A stretch of 64,000 bases of DNA from Natronomonas halophila (GTDB lineage Archaea > Halobacteriota > Halobacteria > Halobacteriales > Haloarculaceae), in NCBI RefSeq assembly GCF_013391085.1, contig NZ_CP058334.1, positions 2,480,001-2,544,000 on the forward strand, written 5' to 3'. Each line of letters begins with the position of its first letter. Positions within the stretch are counted from its first letter, which is position 1. Of this stretch, positions 26,300-34,500 are shown in pieces. The notes beneath the pieces are model-generated. The model did not search any database, was not told the origin of the DNA, and worked only from the letters and a program-made list of their open reading frames with translations. The position numbers and the translations under genes were made by a program.

Positions 26300-26875
26300 A
26301 TGAAGCGACGTGAGTTCCTCGCTGCGGCCGGCGCCGCCGCGGGAACTGCGCTGGCTGGTTGCCTCGGCGGTGCGACCGGGACGCTCGCCACGCGGATAAC
26401 CCAGCAATCCGGCGACATCGACGACTTCGAAGCCTGTGTCGTCACGATTTCGGAACTCCGCGTCATGACGGGAACGACCGAGGGCGGCACGGCGACCGGA
26501 AGCGGACAGACTGCCCAGACCGAAATCCCGACCGTCGAAGGCGAACAGGCCTACGAGGTGGCCGATGCCGAAATCGACCTCGTGCAGGTTCGGGACGGCA
26601 ACACCGCGCTCATCGACGAGCGGGAACTGGAGACGGGCGACTACCAGTACCTGAAACTGCTGGTCTCGAACGTCGACGCGACGCTCGGGGACGGGAGCGA
26701 GGCGGACGTGCAGATGCCGAACGGCGCCCCCCTGAAATTCGACGCGCCGTTCGAAATCCGGGAGAGCACGCGGACGGTCTTTACGGCGAACTTCGCGCCC
26801 GTCAAGCGTGACCAGCAGGACGGCTACGTGCTCCGACCGGTCGCCGACGCTGTCGGCGTCTCCTACGAGGAATAA
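26300..26875 (+). CDS. Tat-exported DUF4382 lipoprotein (first of a tandem pair)
   Basis: A 191-residue secreted lipoprotein. The N-terminus MKRREFLAAAGAAAGTALAG with the lipobox Cys at residue 21 is a twin-arginine lipoprotein signal, so the protein is anchored outside the membrane. The rest is a DUF4382 domain, a beta-sandwich family of unknown function, with hallmarks DIDDFEACVVTISELRV, ELETGDYQYLKLLVSNVDAT and a conserved closing strand (VFTANFAPVKR onward). A paralogue follows 70 nt downstream. The pair probably arose by duplication. Confidence 0.88.
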   Translation: MKRREFLAAAGAAAGTALAGCLGGATGTLATRITQQSGDIDDFEACVVTISELRVMTGTTEGGTATGSGQTAQTEIPTVEGEQAYEVADAEIDLVQVRDGNTALIDERELETGDYQYLKLLVSNVDATLGDGSEADVQMPNGAPLKFDAPFEIRESTRTVFTANFAPVKRDQQDGYVLRPVADAVGVSYEE

Positions 26876-26945
26876 CGCGTCCGGCACCGATATCGCAGTT
26901 TTTGCGTCAAGTGGCCAGCAGGCATATGAGTCGCTGGAGCGAAAC

Positions 26946-27683
26946 ATGTCGTATATGAGACGACGAGATTACCTCGTAGCAACCGGTAGTGCCGTGGCCG
27001 TATCGGCCTTCGCCGGATGTATGGGCGGTAACGGCGGCGATGACGGCAACGGCGGAAACGACAGCGGCCTCCTCGCCACGCGCGTGACAGACCAACCCGG
27101 CGACATCGACGACTTCGAATCCTGTGTCGTCACCATCACTGCGATTCGCCTCAAGCCTGCCGAGGGAGACGACGAAGGCACCGAAGAGGAAGACACAGAG
27201 GGAACTGCCGACGAGACGGCGACGCCGGAAGAAACGCCGACGGAATCCGAAGGCACCGAGACCGAAGGCGACGACGAGGCCGAGGACGAAGTCGTCTACG
27301 AGGTCGACGACGTCGAGGCCGACCTCGTGGAACTGCAGGACGGAAACACGAAACTCGTCGACGAGCGGGAAATCGAGACTGGCGAGTACGAGTACATGAA
27401 ACTGACCGTCAGCGAGGTCAACGGGACGCTCAAGGACGGCGGCGAGACCGAGGTTGACACGCCCGGCAACGCGCCGCTGAAGTTCAACGAGTCCTTCGAG
27501 ATTCGTGCGAACACGCGGACGGTCTTCACCGCGGACTTCACGCCGGTCAAGCGGGGCCAGCAGAACAGCTACATCCTCCAGCCGGTCGCCTCCGGCGTCG
27601 AGGTTAGCTACGAGGACGTCGAAACCGACGACGGGACCGAGAACGGCACCGACCAGCAGACCGAAACGCCGACCGAAGCGTAA
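26946..27683 (+). CDS. Tat-exported DUF4382 lipoprotein (second of a tandem pair)
   Basis: A 245-residue paralogue of the preceding gene. The signal MRRRDYLVATGSAVAVSAFAG precedes the lipobox Cys, then a Gly/Asn/Asp-rich spacer, and the DUF4382 domain (DIDDFESCVVTITAIRLKP, EIETGEYEYMKLTVSEVNGT, FTADFTPVKRGQQNS). Unlike its neighbour it has a long acidic Thr/Glu insertion (about residues 70-110) inside the domain and an acidic Thr-rich tail. The start could be ATG 26946 or the ATG 9 nt later. The latter gives a more typical Tat start, so the N-terminus is uncertain by three residues. Confidence 0.86.
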   Translation: MSYMRRRDYLVATGSAVAVSAFAGCMGGNGGDDGNGGNDSGLLATRVTDQPGDIDDFESCVVTITAIRLKPAEGDDEGTEEEDTEGTADETATPEETPTESEGTETEGDDEAEDEVVYEVDDVEADLVELQDGNTKLVDEREIETGEYEYMKLTVSEVNGTLKDGGETEVDTPGNAPLKFNESFEIRANTRTVFTADFTPVKRGQQNSYILQPVASGVEVSYEDVETDDGTENGTDQQTETPTEA

Positions 27684-27758
27684 CTCGCTCCCGCCTCCGC
27701 GCTCGCGTTCTTTCGTCGAAAGGCAAGGCCTGTAAGCCAGCCGTGGCTACCGGCGGCT

Positions 27759-28445
27759 ATGCCATCTCGTCGCGGTTCGTTCGGTGCGGGTGCCCGCGCC
27801 GTCGTGCCCGTTCTTCTCGGCGTCATCCCCTTCGGCCTCGTCGCCGGGGCCGCGGCGGTCCGTGCGGGCCTTTCCGGGCTGGAGGCCGTCGGCCTGTCGG
27901 TCATCGTCTTCGCCGGTGCCTCACAGTTGGCGGCCATCGAACTGTTCGGGCAGGACGCCCACGCCGCCGTCATCGTCGCCACGGCGCTTGTCATCAACCT
28001 TCGGATGACGATGTACAGCGCCTCGCTAGCGCCGCATTTCCGTGGGCTTTCGACCCGACTGCGTGCGGGGCTGGCCTACCTGTTGACCGATCAGGCCTAC
28101 GCCCTCTCGGTGGCCCGCTTTCGGACCGACGAGGACGTCGACCGGGCCTGGTTTTATCTGGGGGCGGCCGCGCCGATATGGGTGGTCTGGGTTATCTGTA
28201 CCGTCATCGGTATCCTCGTCGGCGCGCGAGTGCCCGACTCGCTGCCGCTGGAGTTCGCCGTTCCGCTGACCTTCCTCGCACTTCTGGTGCCGACGATTAC
28301 CGACTCGCCGAGTGCGCTCGCGGCGGCCATCGGCGGCACGGCGGCGACGCTCGGTGCCGGCCTGCCGCTGAACCTCGGCCTGATTACGGGCGCCGTCGTC
28401 GGCGTCTTCGCCGGCCTGCTCATCGAAACGGGGTGGCAGCGATGA
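27759..28445 (+). CDS. azlC: AzlC family branched-chain amino acid exporter subunit
   Basis: The large subunit of an AzlCD two-component exporter for branched-chain amino acids (or azaleucine) across the cytoplasmic membrane. The 228-residue protein has about six to seven hydrophobic segments. The family motif GVIPFGLVAGAAAVRAGLSG lies at the N-terminus, with INLRMTMYSASLAPHF and LTDQAYALS in the middle. The stop overlaps the azlD start (ATGA), so the two subunits are translationally coupled. Substrate specificity is inferred from the family only. Confidence 0.92.
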   Translation: MPSRRGSFGAGARAVVPVLLGVIPFGLVAGAAAVRAGLSGLEAVGLSVIVFAGASQLAAIELFGQDAHAAVIVATALVINLRMTMYSASLAPHFRGLSTRLRAGLAYLLTDQAYALSVARFRTDEDVDRAWFYLGAAAPIWVVWVICTVIGILVGARVPDSLPLEFAVPLTFLALLVPTITDSPSALAAAIGGTAATLGAGLPLNLGLITGAVVGVFAGLLIETGWQR

Positions 28446-28762
28446 CCGCCGTCTGGCCGGCCATCGTCGCTATCGGGGTCGGAACGTTCCTGATTCGGTT
28501 TTCCTTCCTCTTTCTCTTCGAGTACGTCTCGGAGGTACCCGAGAGCATCGAGCGGGCGCTTCGGTTCGTCCCGCCGGCGGTGTTGGCGGCGCTCGTCGTC
28601 CCCGCCGTCGTCATGGTCGATGGCTCGCTGGCCATCGCTGTCGGCAACGAGCGTCTCATCGCGGCTGGAATCGCCGCCATCGTCGCCTGGCGCACCGAGA
28701 ACATTTTCGCCACCATCGCCGTCGGGATGGTCGCGCTGGTCGCTCTCCAGAGCCTTATTTAG
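28442..28762 (+). CDS. azlD: AzlD family branched-chain amino acid exporter subunit
   Basis: The small subunit of the AzlCD exporter, 106 residues with four hydrophobic helices. Features are VGTFLIRFSFLFLFEYVSEV, then ALRFVPPAVLAALVVPAVVM and a closing helix. RALRFVPPAVLAAL is the most conserved element of AzlD proteins. The ATG lies inside the azlC stop codon. A 144-bp spacer follows, with an AT-rich stretch that probably holds the promoter of the next gene. Confidence 0.9.
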   Translation: MTAVWPAIVAIGVGTFLIRFSFLFLFEYVSEVPESIERALRFVPPAVLAALVVPAVVMVDGSLAIAVGNERLIAAGIAAIVAWRTENIFATIAVGMVALVALQSLI

Positions 28763-28906
28763 CCTCTGTGGGGTCTGGCCCCCCGAGTTCGGGTTTCGCT
28801 ATAGTTCGGGGGGACCGGGTCGGCATCCAGTAATAAACTAATACTGGTTACGTACTGGACGAATGTAAGACGTTATTATTACGTTCTTGCCCTCCAGATC
28901 GTTCGT

Positions 28907-29128
28907 ATGGACGCGTTCCGCCGTCGGCCGCACCAGCAACTCTCGCGGGCGGTCGCCAAGACGCTCGGCTATCGCTTCTTCATGGTGTGTATCACCGTCG
29001 CCGTCGCCTTCCTCGTCGTCGGTGACGTCGGGGACGCACTGAGTATCGGCCTCGTCGCCAACGTCGTGAAGACGGGGACCTACTTCGTCTACGAGCGGGC
29101 GTGGGACCACATCGACTGGGGCGTCTAA
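28907..29128 (+). CDS. DUF2061 membrane protein
   Basis: A 73-residue membrane protein matching the DUF2061 family (KTLGYRFFMVCITVAVAFLV, VANVVKTGTYFVYERAWDHI). Two hydrophobic helices are followed by the conserved YERAWDxIxWG ending. The function is unknown; family members in bacteria are often found near sulfur or transport genes. An AT-rich TTATTATTACG lies about 30 nt before the ATG. The gene is monocistronic and precedes proS. Confidence 0.85.
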   Translation: MDAFRRRPHQQLSRAVAKTLGYRFFMVCITVAVAFLVVGDVGDALSIGLVANVVKTGTYFVYERAWDHIDWGV

Positions 29129-29201
29129 GGGGTCGTCTCCCCACGCCACCCGTTCCCGACGATACGCCGGGTTTAATACTCGCCTGCGGGACGTTTGTGG
29201 T

Positions 29202-30662
29202 ATGAGCGACGAATCGGGGACACAGGAACTCGGCATCACCGAGTCCAAGGAGCACAGTCCCGGCGAGTGGTACGCGGAAGTCGTCCAGAAGGCCGGTCTC
29301 GCGGATTACGCCCCCATGGGCGGCTTTATCGTCACCCGTCCGCGCGGCTACGCGCTGTGGGAGCGCCTGCAGGACCACCTCGACGGCTGGTTCAAGGAGA
29401 CGGGCGTCCAGAACACCTACTTCCCGATGTTCATCCCCGAGAGCTATCTCGAACGGGAGAAGGACATCGTCGAAGGGTTCGACCCCGAAGTGGCGTGGGT
29501 GACCCACGGCGGCCACGACGAACTCGACGAGCGGCTCGCCGTCCGGCCCACAAGCGAGTCCATCATCACGCCCTTTATCGCCGAGTGGGTCCGCAGCCAC
29601 CGTGACCTCCCGATGCGGCTGAACCAGTGGTGTTCGGTCGTCCGGTGGGAGGCCACCGAGACCAAGCCCTTCTTCCGGACCAAGGAGTTCCTCTGGCAGG
29701 AGGGCCACACCGCCCACGCCGACGAGGAAGGCGCCTGGGAGGAGACGATGACCCGCCTCGGTCAGTACGAACGGCTCTACGAGGAGGTCATGGCCATTCC
29801 CGGGATGACGGGTCGCAAGCCCGAACACGACAAGTTCCCCGGTGCCGACACCACGACGACCATCGAGGCGCTGATGCCCGACGGCAAGTCCGTGCAGGCC
29901 GGCACCTCCCACTACCTCGGGACCTCCTTCGCGGAGGCCTTCGACATCGAGTACACCGACGAGGACGAAAACGAACGGCTCGCCCACACCACCTCGTGGG
30001 GCCTCTCGTGGCGCGCACTCGGCGCGCTCATCATGACTCACTCCGACGACCAGGGACTGGTCATCCCGCCCAAACTCGCGCCCACGCAGGTCGTCATCGT
30101 CCCCATCTGGCAGGCCGACACCGAGGAGAAAGTCAAGGAGTACGCCGCCGACCTCGCCGCCGAACTCGACGAGGAGTTCCGGGTCGAGTTGGACGACCGC
30201 GACGAGCGGAATCCCGGCTTCAAGTTCAACGAACACGAACTCAACGGCGTTCCCCTCCGCATCGAAATCGGCCCCAACGAGGTCGACGACGAGGAGGCCA
30301 CGCTGGTCCACCGTCCCGACGGCGAGAACGAGGTCGCCGACCGCGAGGGCATCACCGAATCCGTTCAGGACGCCCTCGATACGGTCTACGCCAAACTCTA
30401 CGCCGACGCCGAGGAGACCCTCGAAAACAACATCCGCGAGGCCCACGGCCGCGGCGAAATCCTCGGCACGCTCGGCAAGCACGGCGGCTACGTCAAGACC
30501 GGTTGGTGCGGCGACGAGGACTGCGAAGCCGAAATCAAGGACCAGATCGCCGCCGAAATCGTGATGCTCCCCCTCGAAGAGGACTACGACCCCGTCCACG
30601 ACACCTGCGGCGTCTGCGGTGAGGACGCCGAGGAGACGGCGTACTTCGCGAAGAGTTACTAA
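29202..30662 (+). CDS. proS: Proline-tRNA ligase
   Basis: Class II aminoacyl-tRNA synthetase that charges tRNA-Pro. The 486-residue protein is of the archaeal/eukaryotic type without the bacterial editing insertion. Motif 2 is visible at NQWCSVVRWEATETKPFFRT with KEFLWQEGHTAHA. Motif 3 lies in TTSWGLSWRALGALIM. An anticodon-binding domain follows (about 285-380). The C-terminal domain has Cys pairs CGDEDCEAE and CGVCG that would bind zinc, and ends in the conserved aromatic KSY. A TATA-like GTTTAATAC lies 28 nt upstream. Structured element D begins 2 nt after its stop codon. Confidence 0.96.
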   Translation: MSDESGTQELGITESKEHSPGEWYAEVVQKAGLADYAPMGGFIVTRPRGYALWERLQDHLDGWFKETGVQNTYFPMFIPESYLEREKDIVEGFDPEVAWVTHGGHDELDERLAVRPTSESIITPFIAEWVRSHRDLPMRLNQWCSVVRWEATETKPFFRTKEFLWQEGHTAHADEEGAWEETMTRLGQYERLYEEVMAIPGMTGRKPEHDKFPGADTTTTIEALMPDGKSVQAGTSHYLGTSFAEAFDIEYTDEDENERLAHTTSWGLSWRALGALIMTHSDDQGLVIPPKLAPTQVVIVPIWQADTEEKVKEYAADLAAELDEEFRVELDDRDERNPGFKFNEHELNGVPLRIEIGPNEVDDEEATLVHRPDGENEVADREGITESVQDALDTVYAKLYADAEETLENNIREAHGRGEILGTLGKHGGYVKTGWCGDEDCEAEIKDQIAAEIVMLPLEEDYDPVHDTCGVCGEDAEETAYFAKSY

Positions 30663-30664
30663 AG

Positions 30665-30816
30665 CCCACTTTTGCACGTTCGGTGCGGCTTCGCCGCGCC
30701 TTGCAGTCATCAGATTCCCGCGGAATCTGATGGGCAATTAGACCGCTACGCGGTCTAATGACGGCAAAAACGTGGGAAAAATATTCGCGCGTTACTCCTT
30801 TCGCGCGGATGCTCCG
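30665..30816 (-). repeat. Structured intergenic element, copy D (internally deleted)
   Basis: Read on the minus strand, this short copy starts GCATCCG, lacks the central hairpins, and continues with AAAGGAG, GCGCGAATATTTTT and CCCACGTTTTTGCCG. It then carries the twin hairpins seen in copy A: ATTAGACCG/CGGTCTAAT with a C-to-T and matching G-to-A change relative to A, and CATCAGATTCC/GGAATCTGATG. A further hairpin follows and it ends CGTGCAAAAGTGGG. On the plus strand this end gives CCCACTTTTGCACG directly after the proS stop codon. Confidence 0.8.
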
Positions 30817-30907
30817 ATGTTCCTTTATTAATCGGCCACCGCCCATCGATAGCGGAGGATGTTGTAGCAGTCGGAATTTCGGTATTACTGGGTACTGAGT
30901 ATCGAAT

Positions 30908-31423
30908 ATGAGCGGTTCGTTGGCTCTCCGTCGCTATCGCCCGTCTGACCACGAGCGGGTGCTGGAGCTTCACGAGGCGGCGATGCGGGACGTAGGCGCG
31001 TACGTGGACGGAGTTCCAGAACCAGACCTCGACGATATCGAGGGGGCGTACTTCGATTCGGGCGGCGAGTTCCTCGTGGGCACCGTTGACGGCGATATCG
31101 TCGCGATGGGCGCGTTCCGACCCGCGGAGGGGTATATAAGCGAATTTCTCGATGGCCTCTCGAATCCGGCGGAACTCAAGCGAATGCGGGTCGACCCAAC
31201 CCACCAGCGTCGGGGGTATGGACGGCGAGTGTACGAAGAACTGGAGCAGCGGGCACGAAACCGGGGGTTCGACGAGTTCGTCCTCGATACCATGCCCGTC
31301 CAGACTGCTGCACGGGCGTTCTACGAATCGGCGGGGTTCGAGCAGGTTCGACGCGAACGCCTCGAACACGACGGCGACACGTTCACCCTTCTGTTCTATC
31401 GGCGGCCGCTGGGCGAGGAGTAA
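30908..31423 (+). CDS. GNAT family N-acetyltransferase
   Basis: A 171-residue acetyltransferase. The acetyl-CoA binding motif A is MRVDPTHQRRGYGRRVYEEL (around 98-117) with the Q/R-x-x-G-x-G core QRRGYG. Motif B follows with ARAFYESAGFEQVRRERLE. The substrate cannot be predicted; it may be a small molecule or a protein N-terminus. Upstream, a TATA-like GGTATTACT lies 20-28 nt before the ATG in a 91-bp stretch after structured element D. It appears to be transcribed alone and is followed by the gltB promoter region. Confidence 0.87.
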   Translation: MSGSLALRRYRPSDHERVLELHEAAMRDVGAYVDGVPEPDLDDIEGAYFDSGGEFLVGTVDGDIVAMGAFRPAEGYISEFLDGLSNPAELKRMRVDPTHQRRGYGRRVYEELEQRARNRGFDEFVLDTMPVQTAARAFYESAGFEQVRRERLEHDGDTFTLLFYRRPLGEE

Positions 31424-31492
31424 GACCCGACGCATGCAGGCGGATTCGGTCGTCTAATGGTCGTCACTCAACCACACACTCTTTGCCTTAAA

Positions 31493-31546
31493 TTACCTTA
31501 TATGGGGTAAACCCACCATTAGTCTTTGAGGGGAAGCCTCTTATTC
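31493..31546 (+). promoter_or_regulatory. gltB promoter region with inverted repeat around TATA
   Basis: TTACC(31493-31497) and GGTAA (31506-31510) flank TTATATGG, so a regulator binding the repeat would cover the TATA box. A second TATA-like CTTATTCC lies about 28 nt before the ATG. Two transcription starts are possible. Confidence 0.4.
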
Positions 31547-31568
31547 CGGTATCGGGCAAGCACAGGTA

Positions 31569-34500
31569 ATGCCTGAGCGAACCGACTCTTCTGCGGGGAC
31601 GGCCGGCCTCGCGGACCCTGACGACTACCGCGCCAACTGTGGGGTAGGCGTCGTCATGGACCTCGACGGCGGCCGGTCCCACGAGACGGTCGACGATAGC
31701 CTCGAACTACTGGAGAACCTCGAACACCGCGGCACCACCGGCGCCGACGAGAACACCGGCGACGGCGCGGGCATCCTCTTCCAGATGCCCCACGAGTTCT
31801 TCGCCGATGAAATCGACGGGCTTCCGGACCGCGGCGAGTACGCCGTCGGCTCCATCTTCATGCCGAAGGACCCCGACGCCGCCGCCCACCTGCAGGACAT
31901 CGTCGAGGACGTCCTCGCGGACCACGGCCTCGACGTCTTCGCGTGGCGCGAAGTCCCGACCGAAAACGACTCCCTCGGCGAGACGGCTGCCGAATCCGAA
32001 CCCGCCGTCGTCCAGTGTTTCGTCCGCTCCGAACTGGACGAGGACGCCTTCGACCGCGCGCTCTACGTCGGCCGCCGCGACCTCGAAAAGACCGTCGAGG
32101 ACCGCCGTCCCGACGGCTACGCTCGCTTCTATATCTGCTCGCTGGACCGCGACACGCTCGTTTATAAAGGTCTGCTGACGGCCGAGCAACTGCCGGCGTA
32201 CTACCCCGAACTCTCCGACGAACGCTTCAAGTCGACCTTCGCGATGGTCCACGCCCGGTTCTCGACGAACACCCTCGGCGCGTGGCATCTCGCCCACCCC
32301 TACCGCAACATCATCCACAACGGCGAGTTCAACACGATTCAGGGGAACATCAACTGGATGCGGGCCCGCGAGGACGACCTCGAACACCCCGAGTTCGGCG
32401 ACGATATCGACACCCTCCGCCCGATTATCAACGACCCCGAACAGTCCGACACCGCGAGCGTCGACAACGCCCTCGAACTCCTGATGGAAGGCGGCCGCGA
32501 CATGCCGCATGCCCTCCGAATGTTAATCCCCGAGGCCTGGCGCGGCGAGGCCAACCGCGTCCCCGAGGACCGACGCGAGTGGTACGACTACCACGCCTCG
32601 CTGGTCGAACCGTGGGACGGTCCCGCCCTCGTCGCGGCGACCGACGGCGAACGCATCGGTGCCGTGCTGGACCGGAACGGCCTCCGACCCTGCCGGTACG
32701 ACGTGACGACCGACGACCGACTCATCATGGCCAGCGAGGCCGGCGCGCTGGAACCCGATTTCGGCGACATCAAACGCCGTGACCGCCTCCAGCCCGGCCA
32801 GCTGTTCGTCGCCGACCCCAACGAGGGACGGGTCATCCCTGACGACGAGATCTTCGACGAACTCGTCGACGAGAAGTACGCCGACTGGGTCGACCAGGAA
32901 CAGGTCGACATCGACGATATCGCGGATGCCGACGATGCCCTGCCGGAGGGAGACGTCACGGAACTCCGCTCGCATCAGGCGCTGTACGGCTACACCCACG
33001 ACGAGATGGACCACCTCATCGAGCCGATGGCCCGCGACGGCAAGGACCCTGTCGGGTCGATGGGCGACGACACGCCGCTTTCCGTCCTCTCGCAGTTCAA
33101 CCGCCCGCTCTTTACGTACTTCAAACAGCTCTTCGCGCAGGTCACCAACCCGCCGCTTGACTACATCCGCGAGGAACTGGTCACCTCTCTGGAGTCCCGC
33201 CTCGGCTTCCAGCGCAACCTGCTCGACGAGACGCCGGAACACGCCCGGCAACTCGTCGTCGACTCGCCGGTACTGACCGACGCGAAGACGAAATCCATCA
33301 AGGACCTCGACGGTGAGGGCGGCCTCTCCTCGGCGGTCGTCGATATCACCTTCGACCCCGAGACGGACCTCGAAACCGCCGTCGAGAACGTCCGCGAGGA
33401 AGCCACCCGGACCGCACGGGAACACGATATCCTCGTGCTTTCGGACCGCGCGGCCGGCGAGGATGCCATCCCGATTCCGGCGCTGCTGGCGACCGGCGGC
33501 GTCCACCATCACCTCGTCCGAAACGGGCTTCGGAACCACGTCGGCCTCGTCCTCGAATCGGGTGACCCGCGTGCGGTCCACCACGTCGCCACCTGCATCG
33601 GCTACGGTGCCGGCGCTGTCAACCCCTACCTCGCCTACGAGTCCATCACGGACCTCGTTGCCGGCCCCGACGGTGCCGACGAAAACGCGGCCGTTCAGGC
33701 CTACATCAAGGCCGTCGAGGACGGCCTGCTGAAGACGATGGCCAAGATGGGTATCTCGACGGTCGAATCCTATCAGGGCGCCCAGATTTTCGAGGCAGTC
33801 GGCCTCGATTCGGAGTTCGTCGCCGAATACTTCGAGGGCACCACCGCCCGAACCGAAGGCATCGACATCGAGGACATCGAGGAAGACCTGAAACGCCGCT
33901 ACGAGGTCGCCTTCGGCGACGACCCGGACCTCGAAATGCAGGGCGAGTACGAACACCGCTCCTCGGGCATGTTCCACGAGTGGAACCCCGAGTCGGTCGG
34001 CACGCTCCAGAAGGCCGTCCGACAGGGCGACTACGAGCAGTACCAGGAGTTCGCCTCGATGATGAACGACCAGCAGGAGAACCTCCAGAGCCTTCGGGGC
34101 CTGCTGGAGTTCGATTCGGACCGCGACCCGGTCGACATCGACGAGGTCGAACCCGTCGAAGACATCGTCAAACGGTTCTCGACGGCCGCGATGAGTCTCG
34201 GGAGCCTCTCGCCGGAAGCCCACGAGAACAACTCCATCGCGATGAACCGCCTCGGCGGCAAGTCCAACACCGGTGAGGGCGGCGAACCGCCCGAACGGTT
34301 CAACACCGAAAAGGAGTGTACCGTCAAGCAGGTCGCCTCCGGTCGCTTCGGCGTCACCTCGGATTACCTCACCAACGCCGACGAGATTCAAATCAAGATG
34401 GCACAGGGCTCCAAGCCCGGCGAGGGCGGCCACCTGCCCGGCCGGAAGGTCAACGAGATGATCGCCCACGTCCGCTACTCGACGCCGGGTGTCGGTCTCA

